DNA from: Cordylochernes scorpioides
Taxonomy: Eukaryota; Arthropoda; Arachnida; Pseudoscorpiones; Chernetidae
Length of the DNA: 64,000 nucleotides
Assembly (NCBI GenBank): GCA_030710605.1
Contig: CP092863.1
Span: 107,246,099 to 107,310,098 of the forward strand
Reading direction: 5' to 3'
In this document: positions 1-9,464 of the stretch, in pieces
Layout of the letters: every line of letters starts with the position of its first letter
Position numbering within the stretch: position 1 is the first letter of the stretch
Notes under the pieces: generated by a model
The model's input: only the letters and a program-made list of their open reading frames with translations
The model's database searches: none
What the model was told of the DNA's origin: nothing
Translations under genes and position numbers: made by a program

Positions 1-180
1 CTTGGCAGGAGGGGGCAAATTTATTATCTCTACCGACTTTATTGCAATGATAAAAGTTATTGAGTAAGAGGGCTTAGCTCATCAGTGGTGAAACCATTCA
101 ACGGTTACGACAAATTAAACCTTCAGATTGCTCTACTAATGTATTGTAGAGTTCCAGTAAGGGCAGTAGAAACTTGTTTT
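1..180 (-). repeat. Family PH repeat, degenerate copy
   Basis: The minus strand reads a diverged PH core: ACTGATGAG lies near position 80 and the terminal 'ttgcaatgataaaa' and 'cagtaagggcagtag' blocks are shared with copies at 31.3, 40.9 and 42.8 kb. The GAAA strand is mutated, so this copy is a relic. Confidence 0.6.
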
Positions 181-189
181 AGTTAAAAA

Positions 190-470
190 TGATTATAATA
201 CAATATAATGCGGCTTATGATTGTAAAACGAGAATTGCAATTATACCGCGAATGTTTCTTTTGAACGAAAAATCGAAATTTATTTTGAGGAGAAATAACG
301 ATTATTTCTAACCTTAGGGATGAAGCATGAAAAGATGAATTGTGAAGAGTAATAATAAACGGAAAAATAAAAGTGTCCAGGGATGGGAATCGAACCCACA
401 GTGTTCCGCTTACCGGGAAGATGCCATGTCCACTAGGCTACCCTTGGACATATTTTTCCGTTCGTAAATA
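190..470. repeat. Foldback element FBT, left arm plus tRNA-like apex
   Basis: The arm (aacgaaaaatcgaaattta ... ccttagggatgaag ... aacggaaaaataaaagt) matches the left arm of the complete palindrome at 5,819-6,222. The right arm is lost shortly after 'tttttccgtt', so the element is truncated. Confidence 0.7.
376..448 (-). ncRNA. tRNA-like sequence at apex of FBT (pseudo-tRNA)
   Basis: Read on the minus strand this folds roughly as a cloverleaf. It has an A box (TAGCCTAGTGG) and a perfect B box (GGTTCGATTCC), a GCC/GGC D stem and a T stem-loop. The anticodon-loop position reads CCGGTAA, giving GGT (Thr) by alignment, but base 33 is C instead of the near-invariant U and the anticodon stem has a mismatch. 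It is therefore a captured tRNA or SINE head rather than a working tRNA. RNA polymerase III could still use the internal promoter. Confidence 0.6.
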
Positions 471-572
471 TATTATACGTGTTTAAAATAGTTTCAATTT
501 ATTTTAAGATATGGCGCGCTAATGCTCATGATACTCACAGATGACGATCTAATATTCTCAGCCTCCTTGGTG

Positions 573-1030
573 AACAAAGCTTTCATTTGTCAATGATGCT
601 CTTTCTCAATAAAATAAAAGGTTGGTGTTAATCAGTAGACTATCATCGTTATATCGTTCTCGGTTCATGGAAATCATGTAAATTTTAAACAAAGCTTTCA
701 TTGGCCAACGACGCTCTTTCTCAAATAAATAATAGTCCGGTATTAAGCAGCAGACTATCATTATATCGTTCTCGGTTCATGGAAATTATGCAAATTTTAA
801 ACAAAGCTTTCATTGGTCAATGACGCTCTTTCTCAAATAAATAATAGTCCCGTGTTAAGCCGCAGACTATCATCGTTATATCGTTCTCGGTTCATGGAAA
901 TTATGCAAATTTTAAACAAAGCTTTCATTGGTCAACGACGTTCTTTCTCAAATAAATAATAGTCCCGTGTTAAGCAGCAGACTATCATCGTTATATCGTT
1001 CTCGGTTCATGGGAATTATGCAAATTTTAT
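573..1030. repeat. Tandem repeat, 4 units of about 111-116 bp
   Basis: The block 'aacaaagctttcatt' recurs at 573, 688, 799 and 915, each followed by 'gctctttctcaa', 'agactatcatcgttatatcg' and 'ctcggttcatgg'. Units differ by a few substitutions and small indels. There is no coding frame. Confidence 0.9.
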
Positions 1031-1728
1031 ACTTTTAAAAATAACTATTTTTCATGAGTTTGTATAGGATACTTCAGAGTTTTTGACTTAAATAAAGAAT
1101 GGTATTGAAATCTATCGCTATATGGTGACAGTAAACAAATAAGACGCTAACGACAAAATGGAAGAATTCTCAAGATGTCAATTGAGAATGTTGGTGAGAT
1201 TGTGAAGAATGTCATCATACGATAGCTGCCGGTGTCGTATGGCTGTTATATGACACTGTCACCATTCATGTCACCAGGTTCATTCAGTAACTCACACATC
1301 TACTGCTGGAATAACTGAAATACCTGCCGGACGAACATATCTCTAGTTAACTCCGCCATTTTGTAATATGCAAATTAGGAAGCATATTCCATTGGGTAGT
1401 AATTTGCAGAAAACAATTGATCCCGTATTCATAATCACAGTTAGCATATTTAGATAAATTATAAAAGAAAGCATGAAATGCCGAAACTTTTTTTTTTTTA
1501 ATCTTAATTTTTTATAATAAAGGAAGTTGCGGCGTGTGTGTGTCTTATGCCTTTTTTTGTAATTAATCACGTACTCCCCACAAATAATTTATTCACTAAT
1601 TTATTAATATTCGCTAGTCTTTTCATATTAAAAACTACCACAGGCGTTTCTTCTGAGTATAAACTTTAAAAATAGATATTTTTGATGCCTTTAAACTCGA
1701 CCTGAGTTTTAGGGTTTTGTAAATATAT
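1031..1728. other. Unassigned AT-rich stretch
   Basis: No gene, RNA or repeat family that I can assign. It contains 'atatggtgacagt' near 1,120 and 'acactgtcaccat' near 1,252 in inverted orientation, which could be decayed transposon ends, but nothing supports this further. Confidence 0.4.
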
Positions 1729-2470
1729 ACATTCATGGACAAAACTTAAGGAAGTTGCACCTTTTAGCATATATATCGGGATTGAGACAAGAACTCTGAA
1801 AGATACACTCATGGACAAAACTTAAAGGATGTTGTACCTTTTAGCATGTATTTCGGTATTCAGACAATAACTCTGAAAGATACATTCATGGACAAAACTT
1901 AAGGAAGTTGTACCTTTTAGCATGTATATCGGGATTCAGACAATAACTATGAAAGATACACTCATGGACAAAACTTAAAGGATGTTGTACCTTTTAGCAT
2001 ATTTATCGGGATTCAGACAATAACTCTGAAAGATACACTCATGGACAAAACTTAAAGGATGTTGTACCTTTCAGCAGGTATATCGGGATTCAGACAATAA
2101 CTCTGAAAGATACACTAATGGACAACACTTAAGGAAGTTGTACCTTTTAGCATGCGTATCGGGATTGAGACAATAACTCTGAAAGATACACTCATGAACA
2201 AAACTTAAGGAAGTTGTACCTTTTAGCATGTATATCGGGATTCAGACAATAACTCTGAAATATACACTCATGGACAAAACTTAAGGAAGTTGTACCTTTT
2301 AGCATGTATATCGGGATTCAGACAATAACTCTGAAAGATACACTCATGGACAAAACTTAAAGGATGTTGTACCTTTTAGCAGGTATATCGGGATTCAGAC
2401 ACTAACTATGAAAGATATCACAGTGACCTTTATTGAGAAAAATTGCATTTGTCTTCTTTTTCAAAAAAAT
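1729..2470 (+). repeat. S76 array, about 9 units of 76 bp plus tail
   Basis: The unit begins 'cactcatggacaaaact', passes 'gttgtaccttttagcatg' and ends 'ataactctgaaagat'. Starts are near 1734, 1812, 1888, 1964, 2040, 2117, 2195, 2271 and 2347. The array ends in the family's unique tail ('acagtgacctttattga'), here truncated. The unit start is also the terminal inverted repeat of the complete S76 element at 37.7 kb. Confidence 0.9.
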
Positions 2471-2499
2471 TATAAATAATAATATAAATATATAATAAT

Positions 2500-2810
2500 A
2501 AAAAGACTCAATTTGGTGTTTGCGGAAGAGCGATTGCTCGAAGCATATTATATATTTATTATTATATGTAATTCTGTTGTCCTCAAAACTTATGTCCATA
2601 GTTCATCTAAAATACCCATTCCAAGAGTCTAGCAGCAGTATCACTATAAAAGGAAGTTCCAAGAATGCAATATAACAGCGGTATGGTGGATTAAACTGGC
2701 GAAACCGCTGAGATGGTCCAGCACTGATGAGCCAGCCCCTATTAATTTTTCCGTTGCAGTAAGTGCAGTATAAATTGTTTAAATATCAAAAAGAATAACA
2801 GATGGCGCGC
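2500..2810 (+). repeat. Family PH repeat
   Basis: This fuller copy starts with 'gcggaagagcgattgctcgaa', passes 'cttatgtccatagttcat', then the core region, and ends 'ttccgttgcagtaagtgcag'. The same order is seen near 31.5 and 47.5 kb. Confidence 0.7.
2687..2757 (+). ncRNA. Permuted hammerhead-like core, PH copy
   Basis: In order: GCGGTA, TGGTGG, CTGGC-GAAA-CCGC, then GCA-CTGATGA-GCCAG. GCGGT pairs with ACCGC and CTGGC with GCCAG. The third arm is weakened (TG/CA only) and the 7-bp accessory stem is lost. Core bases of all three strands are intact. Activity is unknown. Confidence 0.45.
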
Positions 2811-2869
2811 TAGTGTATCGTAAAATAATATATATTTATACATAATAAAGTGTAATATATTGGATTGTA

Positions 2870-2955
2870 AAGGTATATATATATACAACAGCCAATATAT
2901 AATCCCAACCTTTGTCAAGGTACAATAACGAATTTATTTTGTGTAAATAAGCTTA
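2870..2955. repeat. PLE-D terminal fragment
   Basis: The stretch 'acagccaatatataatcccaacctttgtcaagg' (in parts) is a diverged match to the PLE-D terminal block seen at 23.2, 47.0, 58.6 and 60.5 kb. Confidence 0.4.
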
Positions 2956-3326
2956 TCATTAGCAGCAACACATAAAATTCTGAGGATATGGTTCTTCTAT
3001 TTCAAAAATAATACCTTGAGCTTTCGGGCGTAAACAGCCCTTCTTCAGGAATATTGGAAACAATTTCAAGTAGAAATATTTGTACACAAATAGATGGTAT
3101 CTTTCTTTGGTCTTGTATAGCGTGAGTGAATCTCATACCCACGTGATTTAGTTTAAATCTAAAAAGCCTTCATAAAGAGAGGCGCCCCCGCCCCCAGAAA
3201 CATTGACCGATTACATTGAACATATTGAAAGGATCACCTGTCTTAAAATGAATATTCCATGTCTGAATTAAATTTTATACACCTAAATTAATCGGGAAAT
3301 TGCTATTGTTTATCTAGAATGTAGTT

Positions 3327-3641
3327 TTATGTATCAGGATTGTGTATTAAGCTATTGTATATTTCTGGGATATCTATATGTCTATTGATGCTCTGGTGTT
3401 TTTTGGATACTATTGCTTCTAGGATTAGTCTTTTATGTTTATTTTTTATGTTGGTGTAGTAGGTTTTTGGTTCAGCTAAATTAAAAGTATGGCCTGTTGT
3501 TTTAATGTGTTGAAAGATAAGTGATCTATTGTCTTTGTTTTTTATATTTCTCTTGTGTTTATTAATTCTGTCCTTGACTGACCTGCCTGTTTCTCCTACA
3601 TATATACTATTACAATGGTTACATTTAACGGAATAGATGGC
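3327..3641 (-). pseudogene. GIY-YIG endonuclease end of a Penelope-like element
   Basis: Inverted copy of the reading frame described at 3,637-3,963, ending at the TAA complement at 3,327-3,329. It encodes the same C-terminal domain of a PLE polyprotein, which nicks target DNA during retrotransposition. Only the domain end is present and there is no start codon or RT, so it is a 5'-truncated fragment. Confidence 0.7.
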
Positions 3642-3963
3642 CTATCTATCTATCTATTCCGTTAAATGTAACCATTGTAATAGTATATATGTAGGAGAAA
3701 CAGGCAGGTCAGTCAAGGACAGAATTAATAAACACAAGAGAAATATAAAAAACAAAGACAATAGATCACTTATCTTTCAACACATTAAAACAACAGGCCA
3801 TACTTTTAATTTAGCTGAACCAAAAACCTACTACACCAACATAAAAAATAAACATAAAAGACCCATCCTAGAAGCAATAGTATCCAAAAAACACCAGAGC
3901 ATCAATAGACATATAGATATCCCAGAAATATACAATAGCTTAATACACAATCCTGATACATAA
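3637..3963 (+). pseudogene. GIY-YIG endonuclease end of a Penelope-like element
   Basis: About 100 residues open to a TAA stop. The recognisable core is YSVKCNHCNSIYVGETGRS: the paired Cys (CNHC) directly before the YVGET motif is characteristic of PLE GIY-YIG domains, followed by the conserved Arg (DRINKHKR) and downstream His residues (QHIKTTGH). The domain supplies the endonuclease activity of PLE retrotransposition. The apparent ATG at 3,637 lies at the palindrome junction and is not a real start, because the frame is the truncated end of a much longer RT-endonuclease protein. The third copy at 4,317 is nearly identical. Confidence 0.8.
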
Positions 3964-4316
3964 AACTACATTCTAGATAAACAATAGCAATTTCCCGATT
4001 AATTTAGGTGTATAAAATTTAATTCAGACATGGAATATTCATTTTAAAACAAGTGATCCTTTCAATATGTTCAATGTAATCGGTCAATGTTTCTGGGGGC
4101 GGGGCGCCTCTCTTTATAAAGGCTTTTTAGATTTAAACTAAATCACGTGGGTATGAGATTCACTCACGCTATACAAGACCAAAGAAAGATACCATCTATT
4201 TGTGTACAAACATTTCTACTTGAAATTGTTTCCAATATTCCTGAAGAAGGGCTGTTTACGCCCGAAAGCTCAAGGTATTATTTTTGAAATAGAAGAACCA
4301 TATCCTCAGAATTTTA

Positions 4317-4634
4317 TAGGCCATCTATTCCGTTAAATGTAACCATTGTAATAGTATATATGTAGGAGAAACAGGCAGGTCAGTCAAGGACAGAATTAAT
4401 AAACACAAGAGAAATATAAAAAACAAAGACAATAGATCACTTATCTTTCAACACATTAAAACAACAGGCCATACTTTTAATTTAGCTGAACCAAAAACCT
4501 ACTACACTAACATAAAAAATAAACATAAAAGACCCATCCTAGAAGCAATAGTATCCAAAAAACACCAGAGCATCAATAGACATATAGATATCCCAGAAAT
4601 ATACAATAGCTTAATACACAATCCTGATACATAA
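4317..4634 (+). pseudogene. GIY-YIG endonuclease end, third copy
   Basis: Near-identical to 3,637-3,963, with the same frame, TAA stop and CNHC...YVGETGR core. It has no ATG because it begins mid-protein. The ~680 bp spacing to the previous copy shows a head-to-tail tandem of truncated PLE ends. Confidence 0.75.
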
Positions 4635-5099
4635 AACTACATTCTAGATAAACAATAGCAATTTCCCGATTAATTTAGGTGTATAAAATTTAATTCAGAC
4701 ATGGAATATTCATTTTAAAACAAGTGATCCTTTCAATATGTTCAATGTAATCGGTCAATGTTTCTGGGGGCGGGGCACCTCTCTTTATAAAGGCTTTTTA
4801 GATTTAAACTAAATCACATGGGTATGAGATTCACTCACGCTATACAAGACCAAAGAAAGATACCATATATTTGTGTACAAACATTTCTACTTGAAATTGT
4901 TTCCAATATTCCTGAAGAAGGGCTGTTTACGCCCGAAAGCTCAAGATATTATTTTTGAAAAAAAAGAAACGTATCCTCAGAATTTTATGTGTTGCTGCTA
5001 ATTATACACCAGAGGATTCCACCTTACGATAAACAAGCTTATCACCACATATAGGTAACAGTTGAAAAATGTATGTTATGTCACACATAAAATAATATA

Positions 5100-5580
5100 T
5101 TAAAAATAAAATAGGCATATCCTGACCAGGAGCACATGTGCTTTACAGAAGGCAGAGCGCCATCTGGTGGAACAGGAATCAACTAAACATTGATTTAGCC
5201 TGTTCCCTGATATTTTACCAACCCAATTTCTTGATAAATCAAGTAAAACCTGTTGATGTTAATTATTTAAAATATTCATTTTCATTCTGTGATTGAATTA
5301 ATCTGTGATCTAATTTATTCTGTGGTGTTGATTATGTATATATATATATATATTTTTTTTTTTTCTTTGAGTGAGTGTGGGAGAGAATATATGTGGAGAC
5401 GTATGAGTTTCTTAGAGTTTTTTAGATTGATTATAGTAATTTAAATTCATAGTTATTTGTGCCTTCAATAAAGAAGTTTTATGTTTTAATAGAGAGTAAT
5501 TATTAAGATTCTCCCAACAAAATCATCCACGAATGCGTTTTGCGCTGTTGGCGCTCGTCAGCGTGGAGTGAAAAAAAAAA
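5100..5580. mobile_element. PLE-B terminal repeat
   Basis: The block 'cctgaccaggagcacatgtg ... agagcgccatctggtgg ... ttgataaatcaag' matches those at 23.5, 41.2, 48.4 and 60.3 kb. It is split by ~250 bp of AT-rich DNA, and a hammerhead relic follows at 5,525. Confidence 0.65.
5525..5566 (-). ncRNA. Hammerhead ribozyme relic (PLE-B), G12 mutated
   Basis: On the minus strand: TCCACG, CTGACGA, GCGC-CAACA-GCGC stem II, then AAAA in place of GAAA, CGCATT, CGTGGA. Stems I and II are intact, but the essential first G of GAAA is A, so self-cleavage is expected to be lost. Confidence 0.75.
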
Positions 5581-5639
5581 TATATATATGTGAAAAAAGA
5601 GTAAGAAATAAATAAAAAGTTCTAAAATTAAAAAGGTTT

Positions 5640-5800
5640 ATCCTGACCCTTGACATGAACATTTATTATCCTTACACTAAATAATATGGAACAAGTTAAA
5701 TCAACGTTTAGTTCATTTTTGTTCCACTAGATGGCGCTCTGTCATCTAAAATGCTCATGTGAGCGGTCAGGATATTCCTTTTTTATTTTGAATAATATAT
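5640..5800. mobile_element. PLE-B terminal repeat, inverted fragment
   Basis: Reverse-oriented match to the PLE-B block ('gttccactagatggcgctctg ... gagcggtcaggata', in parts). Confidence 0.6.
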
Positions 5801-5818
5801 ATTACTAATTAGCAATAC

Positions 5819-6222
5819 AATATAATGCGGCTTTTGATCGTAAAACGACATTTTAAAATTATCCCGCATCTGTTTCTTTTCAACGAAAAATCTAAATTTA
5901 TTTAAAGGAGAAATAACGACTATTCCTAACCTTAGGGATGAAGTATCAAAGGATGAATTGTGAAAAGTAATGATTAACGGAAAAATAAAAGTATCCAGGG
6001 ATGGGAATCGAACCCACAGTGTTCCACTTACCGGGCAGATGCCATGTCCATTAGACTACCCTGGACACTTTTATTTTTCCGTTTATCATTCTCTTCACAA
6101 TTCATCCTTTCATACCTCATCCCTAAGGTTGAAAATAGTCGTTATTTCTTCTTAAAATAAAATTTGATTTTTCATTGAAAAGAAACACTTGCGGAATAAT
6201 TTTCAAATGTCGTTTTATAACT
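5819..6222. repeat. Complete FBT foldback element
   Basis: A ~400 bp palindrome. The left arm (5,819-5,993) and right arm (6,066-6,222) are complementary over most of their length ('aacgactattcctaacctta' against 'taaggttgaaaatagtcgtt'). The loop is exactly a tRNA-like sequence whose acceptor-stem strands continue into the arms. Related copies lie at 190, 33,605 and 49,520. Confidence 0.85.
5994..6065 (-). ncRNA. tRNA-like sequence at apex of FBT (pseudo-tRNA)
   Basis: A 72-nt cloverleaf on the minus strand. It has a 7-bp acceptor TCCAGGG/CCCTGGA, a GTC/GGC D stem, a TCTGC/GTGGA anticodon stem with loop CCGGTAA, and a T arm GTGGG-TTCGATT-CCCAT. By alignment the anticodon is GGT (Thr), but C33 replaces U33. 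It is better paired than the copy at 376. It has a B box, so Pol III transcription is possible. Function as a tRNA is doubtful. Confidence 0.65.
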
Positions 6223-6269
6223 AATTAATAATGAAGAAAAAGTGAAATATAATGAGTAAGATTAGTTTA

Positions 6270-6450
6270 TATTGTAGCGTAGAAAATCAGTCTTTGTATA
6301 TCTGGAGATGTGAAAGTATATTTATTGATGGCGTCGCAGCGACTAGTCAAAAATTATCAACCCAACTATCTACAGCTAGAGAATATCGATCAAGCAAGCT
6401 AGGTAACTAAATGATGATTTTACGAATAATAAATCTGTTTCAAAATATTT
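6270..6450. repeat. Dispersed repeat shared with 15.8 kb
   Basis: The block 'gtctttgtatatct', 'ctacagctagagaatatcga' and 'ggtaactaaatgatgatttt' recurs at 15,815-15,985, and part of it lies inverted at 14,885-14,960. Identity unknown. The rest of 6,223-6,890 holds nothing I can name. Confidence 0.7.
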
Positions 6451-6894
6451 TCATTGAATAATTAAATTAAATAATAAATTATTTCTTCGCCACACAATAT
6501 TATTATTTTGAGGTGAATATTATGAATGTATCAATAAATATTTATATAATGTTTAACGGCAAGATTAAACAACAGAACCAAGCATTTAAATCATATTTGA
6601 TACGTCATGAGCTTGTCCAAATTTTAAAAACACATAGATGTACTCAAAGAGACATCTTTCCATTTAAAATAATTATTAAAATTTTATTAAATTTGAAAAA
6701 AAGAAACCTATTTCCTGGAAACTATATATATTTTCAATTTAAAATTGATTCATAGTATTATTTTACTGAAATGCATTATATATTGGGATAAAAAATATAT
6801 TACATAATGTTATATATATCTCACATTTCAAAAATTAAATAACAAATTTAATTTCATACCAGAGAGAGAGGTTTTTACTTTTATAATTATAAAC

Positions 6895-6896
<2 letters not shown>

Positions 6897-6980
<84 letters not shown>
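6897..6980. repeat. (TA)n microsatellite
   Basis: About 80 bp of uninterrupted TA dinucleotides. Confidence 0.98.
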
Positions 6981-6984
<4 letters not shown>

Positions 6985-7019
6985 TTAAATAATAAAAAAA
7001 AAATATTTCTGTTGATTTG

Positions 7020-7291
7020 GATCATATTGATTATGCTATGGCGGTGCAGTCGTGGCCAAAAATTTGAAAGAATAATAATGATATTGGATATTAGAGATTT
7101 CTTTAATCGAGCTAAGTGATTTATATGAAAAACATAATTAGATTAAAGCACTGCCTGGCTTAAGGCGTAAGAATAAATGAAACAAAATATTATTTACATA
7201 ATTACAAAGTTTTGGGTCGGCCATCGGGGAAGAACAACAATCAGTTTATATAGTAGAAGCGTGACCTCTGGCGGTCGATTAAAACAGAGTA
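7020..7291. repeat. Family M repeat, left part, interrupted by LINE
   Basis: Contains 'gcctggcttaaggcgtaaga', 'gtcggccatcgggga' and 'gacctctggcggtcgatta'. The remainder continues at 9,301-9,365 beyond the LINE. Other copies lie at 11.4, 22.9, 32.0, 48.8 and 49.2 kb. Confidence 0.75.
7278..7291. repeat. Target-site duplication of LINE, left
   Basis: ATTAAAACAGAGTA is repeated exactly at 9,301-9,314 and flanks the LINE. Confidence 0.9.
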
Positions 7292-7414
7292 CAACAACAA
7301 CAACAACAACAAAAGCTTTTATTTAGGGCCTACCGCCCCATACAGGATTCGCCGTATTTACACGTCAACAAGAGGAGAGGGAAGAGGAAACATTTACAAC
7401 AAAAATAAGGTTTG

Positions 7415-7861
7415 TTACCTATTTACAGATGGATCATCCTCCAGTATCCTTTGCCCTGCATTCTTTCTCATGCGCCCAGCTTCTGTACAGAACTTAAAGT
7501 ATTTATCAATCAGTAATTTATCATTCAGATCTGAAGAGAGAAGTTGACATATGCTATGGTATCTAAATTGACCAGAGGTAGGGCTTGGGAAAGTTTCAGT
7601 ACGTTTTTCTGTTAAGAGAGGGCATTGGAAGAAATAGTGAACCAAATTATCATCCATGAGATCCTTACAAAGTAAACAGTTCCGGCCATTTTCTTTCCAG
7701 AAGTCTTTTCTTTCTTCCCTGAAAAATTGCCATAAAACTCTATGTTGTGCAACTAGTCTTTTGTTGGGAAGCGAGATATTTAATCGTAGGTACTCCTCTG
7801 TCATGAATGATTCACTCAAAAATTTGTAGTGAGCAAAGTGGGTTGAATCAGTGATTTTCAT
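7415..7861 (-). pseudogene. LINE ORF2 C-terminal region with zinc-knuckle motif
   Basis: 148 codons continuing the LINE protein after the RT frame. It carries C-L-L-C ... H-Y-F-F-Q-C, the CX2C...HX4C motif that follows RT in many R1/Jockey-type LINE proteins and probably binds nucleic acid. Its ATG overlaps the upstream stop (ATGA), and the homologous protein normally continues uninterrupted here. The simplest reading is a 1-nt frameshift in one ORF rather than two genes. The ATGA overlap would also permit coupled reinitiation, but I have no evidence for that. Confidence 0.75.
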
Positions 7862-9300
7862 CGGATGTCTGTGGTAGTTCTAATTATGCCTGCCAATTCT
7901 TTCTGTATGGCTAAGTAGTCTTCGCAGCCCTTCAGAAAGGAATATCCCTTGGAGTCTAGAATTTTTATTAAATTTTGAGTAAAGCTGTTTTCTATTTCCT
8001 TTTTCGCGGTGCCTTTCCAGAGATAATTTAAGCAAGCATGTGGCAATCTGCTCGTCTCCATTTTTAAAATCCTGACCCAAAACTTTAATGTGAGTTTTAC
8101 AGCATTAAGTTCAGTTGATATTCTTCCACATTCTCTTCTGAGGACATATCCTGGTGTGAAGTTTGGTAAGTCTAAGAGACGACGAAGAAATGTATCTTGG
8201 GTATTATTGACTGTCTTCAGCTGGTTGATTGCCCACATTGGTGCCGCATATAGTAAAGTAGGAAGAACAATAGTGTCAAGAAGTTTCATCATTGAGGTAA
8301 AGGACTTTATTCGCGCCTTTGTAAGGATTCTCCAAAGTGCATTAATTGCATTCAGTGCTTTGTTTCTAAAGTATTGGGAAGCATATTGGGTCGAGATTTT
8401 TGTAGTCAGAGGGTAACCCAGATATGTATACTTAGCTACTATTGTCAGGGGTTGCTGACCCCAAAACCATGTCTCGGAACGAGCTGTTCTTCCACCGTTT
8501 CTAAACACCATTATTTTAGATTTATTTTGGTTTAACGTTAGGCAGTTCTCTTCTAAGTACTTTTTAAGTAAGTTAATCTTCAATTGCAAATTTATTTTCG
8601 ATTCTCCTAAGATCACTATGTCGTCTGCATACAGTAAAAGGTGTATAGTTCCATAATTCTCAAGATTTATGCCTGGCAATTCTGATTCATCGAACAGGTG
8701 TACCAGATCGTTTAGGAAGAGAATGAATAAATAAGGTGACAACGGCTCCCCCTGCAATACTCCCGCTTGTATTTTGATAGCCTCCGTGAAGGAACCCCGC
8801 CATCTGACTGTTGCCGTCATTTGGGTATAATAGTTCTTAATTAGTTTAATAAATCGGCAACTCAGACCATTTAATGCTAATTTTTTCCAAAGTAGATGGT
8901 GCGGCACGGTATCAAAGGCCTTCCTTAGGTCAATGAAGAAGGCATATAACTTTCCCCTTCTAAGGCTAAGGGTCATTTGAATTAATGATACGAGCGTGAA
9001 AATGTGGTCCTGACAAGAGTAGCCTTTTCTAAAACCAGCCTGATTTTCTGCCAAAATTGACTTTCTCTCCATCCAATCATTCAATCTTGTCTTCAAGATA
9101 GATGTAAATAATTTCGATAGGTTAGAAATCAGGGATATTTCTCTGTAATTTGACGGGTTGTCCGGATCTCCATTTTTAAATATTGGGTGGATTATCGTTT
9201 TTGTCCATTGTTGAGGAACTTGGGATGTCCCTAAGATTTTATTAAATAAGTTCCTGAGATAAATTGTATGTTCTTCTAACAAATATTTAATCGCTTCGTT
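7858..9300 (-). pseudogene. LINE ORF2 reverse transcriptase
   Basis: About 480 codons, open to the truncated 5' end of the element (the first Met near 9,282 is internal). RT blocks are in order: KNGDPDNPSNYREISL, AENQAGFRKGYSCQDHIF, FFIDLRKAFDTVPHHLLW with the first catalytic Asp, AGVLQGEPLSPYLFILFLNDL, and LLYADDIVIL with the YADD catalytic pair. The thumb and connection regions follow. The apurinic endonuclease that should precede RT is lost by truncation. The catalytic Asp residues are intact, so decay is limited to the 5' truncation and the frameshift near 7,858. It copied LINE RNA at the nicked target; this copy cannot move on its own. Confidence 0.9.
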
Positions 9301-9365
9301 ATTAAAACAGAGTATTTATATCTATGAAATCATATATATTTTTTTAAATAAAATATTTCAATATA
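9301..9365. repeat. Family M repeat, right part, with TSD
   Basis: Starts with the right copy of the 14-bp duplication (9,301-9,314), then 'tatctatgaaat' and 'ttaaataaaatatttcaata', the shared end of family M. Confidence 0.75.
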
Positions 9366-9464
9366 ACATTTCCCCCCTGTGAAGAAAATAATATGGATTC
9401 ATTCAGAAAAAAGTGATAAAAAAAATATTGTTAAAAAAAGATAAAATGATTAAAAGAAAATAAC

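Larger units (their letters stand above)
2960..4995. mobile_element. PLE-A 3' ends: one inverted and two direct copies
   Basis: Three near-identical ~650 bp units, each with a GIY-YIG coding end and a terminal block containing CTGAAGA, a GGGC/GCCC stem and GAAA. Unit 1 (about 2,960-3,641) is on the minus strand. Units 2 (about 3,642-4,315) and 3 (4,316-4,995) are on the plus strand. Units 1 and 2 form a head-to-head palindrome centred near 3,640. Inverted and tandem partial copies are typical of PLE insertions. The reverse transcriptase part is missing from all three. Confidence 0.8.
7292..9300 (-). mobile_element. Non-LTR retrotransposon (LINE), 5'-truncated
   Basis: A 2.0 kb minus-strand insertion flanked by a 14-bp duplication. 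The 3' end is a (TTG)n tail (CAA repeats at 7,292-7,313), preceded by an AATAAA-like 'ctaaataaaagc'. The 5' end falls inside the reverse transcriptase frame, so this is a classic 5'-truncated insertion. The 3' sequence ('tgtatgg...gcccta...aataaa') resembles the LINE tail at 62.05 kb. The clade looks R1/Jockey-like, with low certainty. Confidence 0.9.

Noticed and set aside
1729..2410. Regular 76-bp repeats resembling a CRISPR array
   Set aside because: The whole unit is repeated with no unique spacers, and the DNA is plainly eukaryotic transposon-derived.
5994..6065. Functional tRNA-Thr gene
   Set aside because: Position 33 is C, the anticodon GGT is atypical for eukaryotic Thr, and the sequence is the apex of a multi-copy foldback.
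6828..7025. Ile/Tyr-repeat protein
   Set aside because: A translation of the (TA)n microsatellite.
8090..8416. 108-codon frame opposite the LINE RT
   Set aside because: Antisense shadow of the RT coding strand.
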